Assembly: GCA_031257235.1 (NCBI GenBank)
Contig: JAIRPA010000196.1
Span: forward strand, 1-13,472
Direction of reading: 5' to 3'
Length of the DNA stretch: 13,472 nucleotides
Source of the DNA: Burkholderiales bacterium
GTDB lineage: Bacteria > Pseudomonadota > Gammaproteobacteria > Burkholderiales > Casimicrobiaceae
Part shown: in pieces, positions 6,463-13,472 of the stretch
Position numbering within the stretch: the stretch's first letter is position 1
Layout: each line of letters begins with the position of its first letter
The notes under the pieces: model-generated
Told to the model about the DNA's origin: nothing
Seen by the model: only the letters and a program-made list of their open reading frames with translations
The model's database searches: none
Position numbers and translations under genes: made by a program

Positions 6463-7140
6463 GTGGACTTTATCAACATTCATGCCGACTTGTCGATTGT
6501 CACTTTAGTGATACAAGCCTCGTTAATCGTCAAAATTGTTTTGGGCATTTTGCTTTTAGCGTCGTTCTGGAGTCTTTTACGAATTGCCATGAAGTATTTA
6601 CAACTACGCCGCGCAAGACGTGAAGTGATTACCTTTGAAGATCAATTCTGGCGGGGCGGTGATATTAACGCCATTCACCAATCGCTGGGCAACGTGCGCA
6701 CCGGCGACGGTTTGGAAAATATCTTTGCCTCCGGGTTTCGCGAATATCAAAAACACAAAAAACAGGCAAGCTCACGCGAGGTCACGGTGGAATCCACGCG
6801 CCGCGCCATGAATGTTGCGTATCGTCGTGAATTAGACAGCATCGAATCCGGCTTGCCCGGTCTTGCCACCATCGGCTCGGTCTCGCCTTACATCGGATTA
6901 TTCGGCACCGTCTGGGGCATCATGAACGCCTTTCGCGGGTTGGCCAGCGTGAGCCAAGCCACGCTGGCGCAGGTCGCCCCCGGCATTGCGGAAGCCCTGA
7001 TTGCCACGGCAATCGGTTTATTCGCCGCCATTCCCGCGGCCATTGCTTATAATCGTTTTGTCAACGACGTGGACAGGCTGGCGACAAGCTACGAAACCTT
7101 CATTGAAGAATTTGCCAACATTTTGTTGCGGCAATCTTAA
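6463..7140 (+). CDS. tolQ: Tol-Pal system proton-channel subunit TolQ
   Basis: Inner-membrane MotA/ExbB-family protein that with TolR uses the proton motive force to energise TolA during outer-membrane constriction at division. It has 225 aa (E. coli 230). The start is GTG at 6463 with AAAGGA 6 nt upstream. Three membrane segments are visible: about 14-38 (TLVIQASLIVKIVLG...), 133-157 (GLATIGSVSPYIGLFGTV) and 172-196 (APGIAEALIATAIGLFAAI). The channel threonines corresponding to E. coli T145 and T178 are T149 and T182. The loop between TM1 and TM2 is cytoplasmic and charged. tolR follows after 13 nt. Confidence 0.96.
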   Translation: MDFINIHADLSIVTLVIQASLIVKIVLGILLLASFWSLLRIAMKYLQLRRARREVITFEDQFWRGGDINAIHQSLGNVRTGDGLENIFASGFREYQKHKKQASSREVTVESTRRAMNVAYRRELDSIESGLPGLATIGSVSPYIGLFGTVWGIMNAFRGLASVSQATLAQVAPGIAEALIATAIGLFAAIPAAIAYNRFVNDVDRLATSYETFIEEFANILLRQS

Positions 7141-7153
7141 CGGGAGAGACTTC

Positions 7154-7585
7154 ATGCGCCGTCCAAGAAAAGCCATCAACCAAATGAACGTTGTTCCGTA
7201 CATCGACGTGATGTTAGTCTTGCTCGTGATCTTCATGGTGACCGCACCTTTGATTGCGCCCGGAGAAATCGAATTACCGAATATCGGCACCGCGCCTTCC
7301 TCACCCAAGCAACCGATGGAAGTCACCGTGCGTGCGAACGGCACCTTATGGTTAAGGAATCGCGCCGACCCTAAAGTGCCGATACAACAAGTCTCCCCTG
7401 AAGTTTTGGTGGAGAAAATCACCGAAGCGCAAAAATCCAACGCGAACCAATCAGTGGTCATTGCGGGGGATAAAAGCGTTCGCTACGAAAGTATTATTTC
7501 CGTGTTAGACCTTTTACAAAAAAATAAAGTCAATAAAGTCGGCTTGTTGGTCGTCCCCAACCAAGCAGGAACGGCAACGCCATGA
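7154..7585 (+). CDS. tolR: Tol-Pal system protein TolR
   Basis: ExbD/TolR-family partner of TolQ with one N-terminal membrane helix and a periplasmic domain. The open frame extends upstream to 7001 inside tolQ, but the ATG at 7154 has GGGAGA at correct spacing and gives 143 aa (E. coli 142), starting MRRPRKAINQMNVVPYIDV. The proton-relay Asp is D18 in NVVPYIDVMLVLLVIFM. The C-terminal part contains VVIAGDKSVRYE and LLQKNKVNKVGLLV, typical of the TolR dimer domain. The stop overlaps the tolA start (ATGA), so translation is coupled. Confidence 0.96.
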   Translation: MRRPRKAINQMNVVPYIDVMLVLLVIFMVTAPLIAPGEIELPNIGTAPSSPKQPMEVTVRANGTLWLRNRADPKVPIQQVSPEVLVEKITEAQKSNANQSVVIAGDKSVRYESIISVLDLLQKNKVNKVGLLVVPNQAGTATP

Positions 7586-8406
7586 TGATCGATCGAAGAA
7601 TACGTCGCCACCCCATCGACTTCTTCGTCGCGCTGGTTTTTGCGTTGATCGCGCTTGCCGCTTTTGTCGCACTCTTGATGGTCTCGGTTTCATGGCGCAA
7701 CCCTGCCCCGACGCCCGTGACGGTGGAGGTGATCAGTGATACCCCTGCCGAATCGCCCCCGCGTCCCGAAGCCACAAAACCTCAAGAGCCCCCGCCGCCG
7801 CCTCCGCCGCCGCCCAAACCGGCGGTGTCCAAACCGCCGGAGCCTGATGCCGATATTGCGATTAAGCAAAAAGAGGAAAAGAAAAAAGCGGAAGAAGCCG
7901 AACGTCTTAAAAAAGAAAAAGCCGAAAAAGAGAAGAAGTTAAAAGAAGAGCGGGAGAAAAAAGAAAAGGCGGAACGCGAACGCAAAGAGAAGGAAAAGAA
8001 GGAAGCGCAAGAGAAAAAGGAGCGCGAAGAAAAAGCGCGTCGCGAGCAGGAAGCAAAAGCCGCCGCCGAACGTGAAGCAAAAGAGGCAGTGGCGCGTGAA
8101 GCGCAAATGCAGGCACTTTTGGCGCAACAAAAAGCCTTGTCGGAATGGACGGAAAAAATTCGTGGCAAGATTCGCGGCAACATCAATCTGCCGCCGCAAA
8201 TCACCGGAAATCCCGAAGCGATTTTTGATGTCACGTTGTTGCCGACCGGGGAAGTATTAAACGCAACGCTTGCCCGATCCAGCGGCAATGCCGCGTACGA
8301 TGATGCGGTGGCGCGGGCGATTACAAAATCTTCGCCTCTGCCCAAACCGGATCGACCGGACGTCTTCCGCCGCGAGCTTCGCTTGCTGTTTCGTCCGAAT
8401 GAATGA
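7582..8406 (+). CDS. tolA: Tol-Pal system protein TolA (short form)
   Basis: Periplasm-spanning link between TolQR and the outer-membrane Pal/TolB. It has 274 aa, well below E. coli TolA (421). Domain I has one membrane helix (about 13-36, FFVALVFALIALAAF). A proline stretch follows, with nine prolines at 70-78. Domain II (about 94-182) is a long charged helix made mostly of K, E, R and A. Domain III (about 186-274) is TonB-like: INLPPQITGNPEA, VTLLPTGEVLNATLARSSGN, YDDAVARAITKSSPLPKP, ending FRRELRLLFRPNE. Domain III lacks cysteines, unlike E. coli. A second ATG at 7585 is possible. The normal next genes tolB and pal are absent; a hairpin and xthA follow. Confidence 0.95.
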   Translation: MMIDRRIRRHPIDFFVALVFALIALAAFVALLMVSVSWRNPAPTPVTVEVISDTPAESPPRPEATKPQEPPPPPPPPPKPAVSKPPEPDADIAIKQKEEKKKAEEAERLKKEKAEKEKKLKEEREKKEKAERERKEKEKKEAQEKKEREEKARREQEAKAAAEREAKEAVAREAQMQALLAQQKALSEWTEKIRGKIRGNINLPPQITGNPEAIFDVTLLPTGEVLNATLARSSGNAAYDDAVARAITKSSPLPKPDRPDVFRRELRLLFRPNE

Positions 8407-8414
8407 GTTTTAAA

Positions 8415-8444
8415 CGGCAAAAAGTAGTGTTTTACTTTTTGCCG
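8415..8444. terminator. Perfect 12-bp-stem hairpin CGGCAAAAAGTA, copy 2
   Basis: CGGCAAAAAGTA (8415-8426) and TACTTTTTGCCG (8433-8444) form a perfect stem with a 6-nt loop, 8 nt after the tolA stop. The first 11 bases of the arm are identical to those at 4133-4157. Following bases are AACCTCTGATTTTTAA, a possible but displaced T-run. It probably ends or attenuates the tol transcript; it also fits a repeat element. Confidence 0.6.
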
Positions 8445-8460
8445 AACCTCTGATTTTTAA

Positions 8461-9249
8461 ATGATGCGCATTATTACCTTAAACACTAACGGCATCCGCT
8501 CTGCCGAGAAAAAGGGCGTGGCCAAGTGGCTCAACACGCTTCCTTTGTGGGATGTTTTGTGCATTCAGGAATTAAAGGCGCAAAGGGATGAAATCCCCGA
8601 AACCCTGAAAGAACCGAGGCTTGCCAACATCGCGCAATCTGCTTTTTTTCCGGCACAAAAAAAAGGATACAGCGGCGTTTCTGTGGCGGCATCTCAACCT
8701 TTTCGCGCCACCTGCGGGTTGGGTGTCCCGGAATTTGACGCGGAAGGGCGTTATCTTCAGGCAGACTTTAATAACCTGACGGTGGTTTCTCTTTATGTGC
8801 CCTCCGGCTCTTCGGGCGAAGAACGTCAAGCCGCAAAGTATCGTTTTTTGGATGTCTTTTTACCGCATTTAAAACGATTGGCGCAAGAAAAAGAACATTT
8901 AATCATTTGCGGAGACATCAACATCGCGCACCATGAAATTGATTTAAAGAATTGGCGCTCCAATCAGAAAAACTCCGGTTTTCTTCCCGAAGAACGCGCG
9001 TGGTTGACCACCATGCTTCAGGAAACAAAACTCGTTGACGTGTTTCGTCAATTAGACAAACGCGCGGAACAATATACATGGTGGTCGAATCGCGGACAGG
9101 CATGGGCAAAAAATGTCGGGTGGCGTTTGGATTATCAATTTGCCTCTCCCAAGATTGCCGCCACCGCGCGCGCCGCGACCATCTATAAAGACGAAAGGTT
9201 TTCCGACCACGCGCCGTTAATCATAGATTATGATTATTCTCTTTTATAG
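8461..9249 (+). CDS. xthA: Exodeoxyribonuclease III family AP endonuclease
   Basis: Mg-dependent AP endonuclease and 3'-5' exonuclease/phosphodiesterase of base-excision repair; cytosolic. It has 262 aa, family length. Exonuclease-endonuclease-phosphatase motifs are intact: MRIITLNTNGIRSA with N8 and N10, CIQELKAQ with metal-binding E37, SLYVPSGSSGEER with Y112, CGDINIAHHEIDL with D152 and N154, NQKNSGFLPEER, YTWWSNRGQAWAKNVGWR, and the C-terminal catalytic D249-H250 in FSDHAPLI. The in-frame TAA at 8458 fixes the first start as ATG 8461 (or 8464). No Shine-Dalgarno is visible, and the region just upstream is the hairpin at 8415-8444. It converges on the EamA gene with only 15 bp between. Confidence 0.96.
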   Translation: MMRIITLNTNGIRSAEKKGVAKWLNTLPLWDVLCIQELKAQRDEIPETLKEPRLANIAQSAFFPAQKKGYSGVSVAASQPFRATCGLGVPEFDAEGRYLQADFNNLTVVSLYVPSGSSGEERQAAKYRFLDVFLPHLKRLAQEKEHLIICGDINIAHHEIDLKNWRSNQKNSGFLPEERAWLTTMLQETKLVDVFRQLDKRAEQYTWWSNRGQAWAKNVGWRLDYQFASPKIAATARAATIYKDERFSDHAPLIIDYDYSLL

Positions 9250-9264
9250 AAAAGACCCTATAAG

Positions 9265-9678
9265 TTATATCACCAACATCATTGCACCAAGGGTGATGAG
9301 TACACCGCCGATGATTGTTTTTAAGCTCATCGGCTCGCCTAAAAGAGTAAACGAGAGCAACATAACAAACACCACACTTAATTTGTCAATGGGGGCGACT
9401 TTGGACACATCGCCCGTTTCCAATGCTTTGAAATAGAAAATCCACGAAAGCCCCGTTGCCATTCCCGAAAGGATTAAAAACAAAAGGTTGGTTTTGCTCA
9501 ATGCTTTGAGCGTGTTGAACTGCCCACTCAAAATAACGATTCCCCACGCCAAACATAAAACAACAACCGTGCGAATGGCGGTCGCCACATTCCCGTTAAT
9601 GCCATGAACCCCGACTTTTGCCAGAATCGCCGTCAGCGCGGCAAAAAACGCCGATAACAACGCATAGTATTTCCACAT
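9265..9678 (-). CDS. Single-domain EamA (DMT superfamily) membrane transporter
   Basis: Inner-membrane drug/metabolite-type transporter; substrate unknown. The ATG at 9678 (MWKYYALLSAFF) has AAAGGGG about 6 nt upstream and gives 137 aa; the frame stays open to an ATG at 9729 with no ribosome site. Five hydrophobic segments are seen at about 3-22, 31-50, 65-86, 93-113 and 117-137. This is one EamA repeat rather than the two (10 TM) of full-length members, so it probably works as a dimer. Family marks are AILAKVGV near the start, ALETGDVSKVAPIDKLSVVF and LLGEPMSLKTIIGGVLI. Short EamA proteins of about 140 aa are common, so this is not a truncation. Confidence 0.85.
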   Translation of the reverse strand: MWKYYALLSAFFAALTAILAKVGVHGINGNVATAIRTVVVLCLAWGIVILSGQFNTLKALSKTNLLFLILSGMATGLSWIFYFKALETGDVSKVAPIDKLSVVFVMLLSFTLLGEPMSLKTIIGGVLITLGAMMLVI

Positions 9679-9811
9679 ATTGACCCCTTTGTCACCGTTT
9701 GAGATATTTTTCGGGAATTCTACTCTCATCGCTTACATAAAGCATGGATCCGTGGCGAGACTAAAATTGGGCAAAAGTCCCTCTTTGAGGTGTTGGGTGT
9801 CGATTTTTTCT

Positions 9812-9838
9812 TTGTTGCCGAATATTTAGTAATACAAT
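9812..9838 (+). promoter_or_regulatory. Possible promoter for yheS
   Basis: TACAAT (9833-9838) is a fair -10, and TTGTTG (9812-9817) is a -35 candidate at a short 15-bp spacing. A start near 9845 leaves about 27 nt of leader. The region is AT-rich and no better pair is seen before the gene. Confidence 0.35.
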
Positions 9839-9871
9839 ACCGACAAAAATCGCTTTTTACTCATCGCTTTT

Positions 9872-11785
9872 ATGATCCGCTTAGATAACATCACACTTGC
9901 CCGCGGCACGCGCATCTTATTGCAGGATGTGTCATTGACCATCCACGATCGCCAAAAAATCGGCATTGTCGGCGCAAACGGTTGCGGCAAGACAAGTCTT
10001 TTTGCTCTATTGCGCCAAGAAATTTTTCAAGAACAAGGCACCGTAACCCTGCCCCATCACACCGTAATGGCTTATGTCAAGCAGGAAACGCCATCGGTCT
10101 CATCCTCTGCATTGGATTATGTGTTAGACGGAGACCTCGAATTACGCGAAATTGAACGCGAGATCGACAAACTTTCCGCCACGCCCTCACACGCGCCGGA
10201 TAAACACGACGGAGAAAAGCTCGCGCATTTACATCATCGGTTTGAAGCCATTCATGGGTACTCCGCAAAAGCGCGCGCGATGACGCTTTTATCCGGCTTA
10301 GGATTTAAGGCGGAAGAGGCAAACCATCCGGTGAACACGTTTTCCGGCGGTTGGCGAATGCGCTTAAATTTAGCACAAGCATTGATGTGCCGAAGCACCA
10401 TGTTGTTATTGGACGAACCCACCAATCATCTTGATTTAGATGCGGTGATGTGGCTTGAAGAATGGTTGCGTCGCTATCAGGGAACCTTACTGCTCATTAC
10501 CCATGATCGTGACTTTTTAGACAATGTGGTTAATATCATCGCGCATTTTGATCATCAAACGATCAAAACCTATAAAGGCAATTACGCGCAATTTGAAGCC
10601 GAGCGCGCCGCCGCCTTATCCAACCAACAAAATCTTTATAAAAAGCAACAACAACAAATTGCGCATTTGCAAAGTTATATTGATCGTTTTCGCGCAAAAG
10701 CCACCAAAGCCAAACAAGCCAAAAGCCGCCTCAAACAACTCGAAAGAATGACCCGCATTGCCGCGGCGCACGTAGACAGCCCTTTTTCGTTTGCCTTCCC
10801 GCCGGCAGAGCCCCACACGCGGCAACTGATCCGTCTGGAAAAAGCCGATATCGGGTACGCCCAACCCACCTCCACGCAGACGGTCGTCCGAAATATAGAA
10901 TTCTCATTATTGTCAGACGCGCGAGTAGGCTTATTAGGACAAAACGGCGCGGGTAAATCCACCTTCATTCGCGCATTGATCGGACAATTACCCTTATTGA
11001 AGGGAACGCGCCACACGGCGCGAGAACTTAAAATCGGATACTTTGCGCAACATCAATTAGACGCCCTCAACCCCGATGACTCCCCGCTGGGTCATTTACA
11101 AAAACTTGATCCTTCCGCGCGTGAGCAGACCTTGCGTGATTTTTTAGGCGGGTTTGCCTTTCACGGGGATGCGTCCATGCAGTCTATTAACACCTTATCA
11201 GGCGGTGAGCGCGCGCGTTTGGCGTTGGCGTTGATTGTCTATCAACGTCCTTGGCTTCTCATCTTGGACGAGCCGACCAACCATTTGGATATCGACATGC
11301 GCGAGGCGTTGATTGAAGCCCTTCAGGATTTTGGCGGCGCGCTATTGATTGTGGCGCACGATCGTTATTTACTTTCTTCGACGGTAGATTCCTTTTGGAT
11401 CATCGAAAACGGTCAATTATCTTTGTTTGACGGCGATTTGGACGACTATAAAATCAAAGTCTTGTCGCGCGATAAAAATCCTGCCGTCTCCGAGGTGAAA
11501 AACACAACCCCTGCCATAAGCGCGGATCGAAAAACACAGAAAAAATTAGACGCCGAACATCGTCAAAAAATCGCTCCCTTAAAAAAACGTCAAACGGAAA
11601 TTGATGAAACCTTAAAGCGGCTCCATACCGAATTAACCACCTTAGAATCTTGGCTTGCCGAACCCACAAATTACGGCGACCATGCGAAAGAATCATTGCA
11701 AAAAGCACTTACCCGTCAACGCGAACTGCGTCAACACATTGAAGCCCTTGAGTCTGAATGGCTTAATATCGAAGCCGCGTTGTAA
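9872..11785 (+). CDS. yheS: ABC-F ATPase YheS
   Basis: Soluble ABC-F protein with two ATPase domains and no membrane part; members act on the ribosome E site to relieve stalling. The 637 aa match E. coli YheS in length and order. Domain 1 has Walker A GANGCGKT (34-41), signature FSGGW (157-161) and Walker B LLLDEPTNHLDLDAV with E182. The linker contains LQSYIDRFRAKATKAKQAKS, the ABC-F interdomain helix pair. Domain 2 has GQNGAGKS (356-363), LSGGE (442-446) and LILDEPTNHLDID with E467. A charged coiled-coil C-terminal extension (about 545-637) follows, as in YheS. The upstream ribosome site is not obvious. Nothing indicates an antibiotic-resistance subtype. It ends at a terminator shared with aqpZ. 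Confidence 0.95.
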   Translation: MIRLDNITLARGTRILLQDVSLTIHDRQKIGIVGANGCGKTSLFALLRQEIFQEQGTVTLPHHTVMAYVKQETPSVSSSALDYVLDGDLELREIEREIDKLSATPSHAPDKHDGEKLAHLHHRFEAIHGYSAKARAMTLLSGLGFKAEEANHPVNTFSGGWRMRLNLAQALMCRSTMLLLDEPTNHLDLDAVMWLEEWLRRYQGTLLLITHDRDFLDNVVNIIAHFDHQTIKTYKGNYAQFEAERAAALSNQQNLYKKQQQQIAHLQSYIDRFRAKATKAKQAKSRLKQLERMTRIAAAHVDSPFSFAFPPAEPHTRQLIRLEKADIGYAQPTSTQTVVRNIEFSLLSDARVGLLGQNGAGKSTFIRALIGQLPLLKGTRHTARELKIGYFAQHQLDALNPDDSPLGHLQKLDPSAREQTLRDFLGGFAFHGDASMQSINTLSGGERARLALALIVYQRPWLLILDEPTNHLDIDMREALIEALQDFGGALLIVAHDRYLLSSTVDSFWIIENGQLSLFDGDLDDYKIKVLSRDKNPAVSEVKNTTPAISADRKTQKKLDAEHRQKIAPLKKRQTEIDETLKRLHTELTTLESWLAEPTNYGDHAKESLQKALTRQRELRQHIEALESEWLNIEAAL

Positions 11786-11849
11786 GTTCTCACGCGGCAA
11801 ATCAAAGGGCTTGATTTTTGTCGGGCTTCCCTTTCACGAAAGCGACCAT

Positions 11850-11879
11850 AAAAAAGGCGGGTTTACACCCGCCTTTTTC
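11850..11879. terminator. Bidirectional terminator between yheS and aqpZ
   Basis: GGCGGGT (11856-11862) pairs with ACCCGCC (11867-11873) around TTAC, with an A-run before and T-run after. It is placed between two convergent genes and suits both strands. Confidence 0.93.
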
Positions 11880-11905
11880 CTCCACTTCATCAAACCCTCA
11901 AAGGT

Positions 11906-12589
11906 TTAGTCTTTGGATCCGATGACTTTATAAACCACGGCACCCAAGACACCGCCGATGATCGGCGCTACCCAGAAAAGCCAGAGTTGTTGCAATGCGC
12001 CGCTACCGGCAAAAATCGCAACCGCCGTGCTACGTGCAGGGTTCACAGACGTGTTGGTGACAGGAATGGAAATCAAGTGGATCAAGGTCAGGCAAAGACC
12101 GATGGCAATCGGCGCGAAACCGGCGGGGGCTTTTTTGTCAGTTGCGCCTAAAATCACAACTAAGAAAACTGCCGTCAACACGACTTCGCAGACAAACGCC
12201 GCGATCATTGAATATCCTCCCGGAGAAAGATCACCATAGCCGTTTGAAGCAAAACCACCGACTTCAAACCCGGCTTTTCCGCTGGCGATCACATACAAAA
12301 CCGCACCCGCGATGATCCCGCCGATCACTTGCGCCACAATGTAAGGCAACAAATCTTTGGAGTTAAAGCGACCCGCCGCAAACAATCCTACCGAAACCGC
12401 AGGATTCAAATGGCAGCCCGAAATGTGACCAATGGCGTAGGCCATGGTTAAAACCGTCAAACCAAAAGCAAGCGAGACACCGACAAAACCGATGCCCAGC
12501 TCCGGAAACCCGGCAGCCAATACCGCGCTTCCGCAACCGCCCAGTACCAGCCAAAATGTCCCGATGAGTTCCGCTAAATACTTTTTCAT
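11906..12589 (-). CDS. aqpZ: Aquaporin Z
   Basis: Inner-membrane tetrameric water channel of the MIP family. It has 227 aa with six membrane spans and two half-helices. The two NPA boxes are HLNPAVS (N62-P63-A64) and SVNPARS (N183-P184-A185). The aromatic/arginine filter residues F42, H171, T180 and R186 correspond to E. coli F43, H174, T183 and R189, which indicates a water rather than glycerol pore. The N-terminus MKKYLAELIGTFWLVLGGCGSAV is typical (first part shown here). The ATG has AAAGGA 6 nt upstream. It lies downstream of the dCache gene on the same strand but with its own probable promoter. Confidence 0.97.
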   Translation of the reverse strand: MKKYLAELIGTFWLVLGGCGSAVLAAGFPELGIGFVGVSLAFGLTVLTMAYAIGHISGCHLNPAVSVGLFAAGRFNSKDLLPYIVAQVIGGIIAGAVLYVIASGKAGFEVGGFASNGYGDLSPGGYSMIAAFVCEVVLTAVFLVVILGATDKKAPAGFAPIAIGLCLTLIHLISIPVTNTSVNPARSTAVAIFAGSGALQQLWLFWVAPIIGGVLGAVVYKVIGSKD

Positions 12590-12648
12590 ACTAATTCCTT
12601 TCTTGTTGATAAAAAAATGTCTTTAAAGATATGAAACAGCAAGGCGGG

Positions 12649-12679
12649 ATTATAGACGCTAATTTTTAACAGGGTGCAA
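12649..12679 (-). promoter_or_regulatory. Probable promoter for aqpZ
   Basis: On the minus strand a perfect TATAAT (12654-12649) lies 60 nt before the aqpZ ATG. The best -35 is TTGCAC (12679-12674) at a long 19-bp spacing. The -35 lies inside the palindrome AGGGTGCAACCCT (12671-12683), which may be an operator. Confidence 0.5.
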
Positions 12680-12773
12680 CCCTATGCCATGCTTGTTACA
12701 TAATGTTAGCCTTATGATGGAACTTTGTAAAGACTTAGCTAGTATCAGCATTAAGACGCCGGCTTACCTGTGA

Positions 12774-13472
12774 TCATTGAGGCAACAACACATTGACATT
12801 CCCGCAGTTTTGATTGCACATCGCCGATAAAGGCTCTTCCCAAAGCAGTAAATAATGTCCGATTTCAACGCCGTTGAGATCAATGATAGGCGTATAAAGG
12901 ATCAGGCGGTTTCCGTGCTTAAAATAGCCGGTACCGTTAAATTCGTAATCATCCAAGAAACGAAACGGATTGACTTTCTGGTTGATCAGCGTGTAGTGCT
13001 TTAAAATTTGATCCGCACTAAAACCCGCCTTAGAAGAAATATCTAAAAACTCATTTTTCATCAAGATGTAAAAATCAATCCCTCGGTTTTTGAAAAACGG
13101 TTGATACCGTTCAGGAAAAATGACCGTTTCAATGGTACCCAAATATTGGTTATCTTCAAAAACGGGAACGATTGCCCGCTCAAGCATGCCATAGCGTCCC
13201 ACCTCAATCCCTTGTACGGGTTTTTGGGTGGTGCCGGCAATTTTAAGAGACTGCCTGAAAGAAACCAGATTATCCCCGCCCGGAATCAAATCATCAAAAA
13301 GGCGCACTAAACTCTTATAGTCTTTGGTATGAAGGTGAATCCCGGAGCGCGCAAATATCTCGTTTTGATTCATGTGTTCTTTAATCTTTCTCATGGTTTC
13401 ATAACAAGTATCGTGCCGTGTCGTTTTAAAACATTGAATCACGTCTGGATTGTTTGCCAATAAAAGCGAGGA
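12774..13472 (-). CDS. Double-Cache (dCache_3-like) sensor protein, 5' end cut off
   Basis: The frame is open to the right edge (SSLLLANNPDVIQCF), so the start lies outside; a TTG at 13460 is not a convincing start because LANNPDVIQCF is a normal internal beginning of such domains. 232 residues are visible. The pattern (FARSGIHLHTKD, PGGDNLVSFRQSL, GIEVGRYGMLERAIVPVF, YLGTIETVIF) resembles dCache_3-type extracytoplasmic ligand-binding domains of chemoreceptors and sensor kinases. The second Cache half runs about to HYLLLWEE. The protein then ends after a short tail with two cysteines (MCNQNCGNVNVLLPQ), with no second membrane helix, HAMP, kinase, GGDEF or MCP domain. It may be a free-standing periplasmic or N-anchored sensor. 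Ligand unknown. Confidence 0.75.
   Translation of the reverse strand, partial: SSLLLANNPDVIQCFKTTRHDTCYETMRKIKEHMNQNEIFARSGIHLHTKDYKSLVRLFDDLIPGGDNLVSFRQSLKIAGTTQKPVQGIEVGRYGMLERAIVPVFEDNQYLGTIETVIFPERYQPFFKNRGIDFYILMKNEFLDISSKAGFSADQILKHYTLINQKVNPFRFLDDYEFNGTGYFKHGNRLILYTPIIDLNGVEIGHYLLLWEEPLSAMCNQNCGNVNVLLPQ

Noticed and set aside
7001..7153. Upstream extension of tolR inside tolQ
   Set aside because: The ATG at 7154 has a good SD and yields the normal TolR length; the extension is tolQ read in another frame.
7782..8420. Long minus-strand open frame (212 codons) opposite tolA
   Set aside because: It is antisense to the K/E-rich and proline-rich parts of tolA, and its Ser/Phe/Ala-rich product is the expected mirror of that biased composition. 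There is no ribosome site or family motif.
9240..9270. Terminator between xthA and the EamA gene
   Set aside because: TTATAG and CTATAA can pair, but the stem is short and AT-only; it is not a credible terminator.
12684..12773. Hidden continuation of the dCache gene or a small gene before aqpZ
   Set aside because: All minus-strand frames here have close stops and no SD-linked start; only weak inverted repeats such as TTACATAATGTTA are seen.

Overview
The window is ordinary chromosomal housekeeping sequence from a Gram-negative proteobacterium, most likely a gammaproteobacterium. The reasons are paired type IVa pilus retraction ATPases (PilT, PilU) beside yggS-proC, ruvAB followed directly by ybgC-tolQRA, a YheS-type ABC-F protein and AqpZ. 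Base composition looks intermediate, near half G+C by eye. The genus cannot be named from the sequence. I did not find a convincing new multi-gene system. The less explained material is in the short intergenic regions.

Layout. Positions 1-1655 (minus strand) hold yggS and then proC, which runs off the left edge. From 1760 (plus strand) come pilT and pilU; pilU appears to have its own promoter, whose -10 box overlaps the first in-frame ATG, so its start is moved to 2879. The 240-bp gap 4118-4357 is dense in repeats: a perfect 11-bp-stem hairpin, a strong bidirectional terminator, an ATTGC/GCAAT inverted repeat, six tandem heptamers and a possible ruvA promoter. Positions 4358-8406 (plus) form one tightly packed cluster, ruvA-ruvB-ybgC-tolQ-tolR-tolA, with overlaps or gaps of at most 22 nt. 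ruvC is not upstream of ruvA, and tolB-pal do not follow tolA. A second copy of the GGCAAAAAGT hairpin lies between tolA and xthA (plus), which converges on a half-size EamA transporter gene (minus). Then come yheS (plus), a bidirectional terminator, aqpZ (minus) and the 3' part of a dCache-type sensor gene (minus) that runs off the right edge.

Functional groups: pilus retraction (pilT, pilU); Holliday-junction migration (ruvA, ruvB); envelope energisation (tolQ, tolR, tolA, with ybgC as its usual companion); DNA repair (xthA); proline and PLP metabolism (proC, yggS); translation (yheS); transport (eamA-like, aqpZ); ligand sensing (dCache protein). No tRNA, rRNA, CRISPR, transposase or phage gene was seen. 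No gene-free stretch exceeds 300 bp. The gaps at 798-959, 9679-9871 and 12590-12773 hold only the small sites listed.
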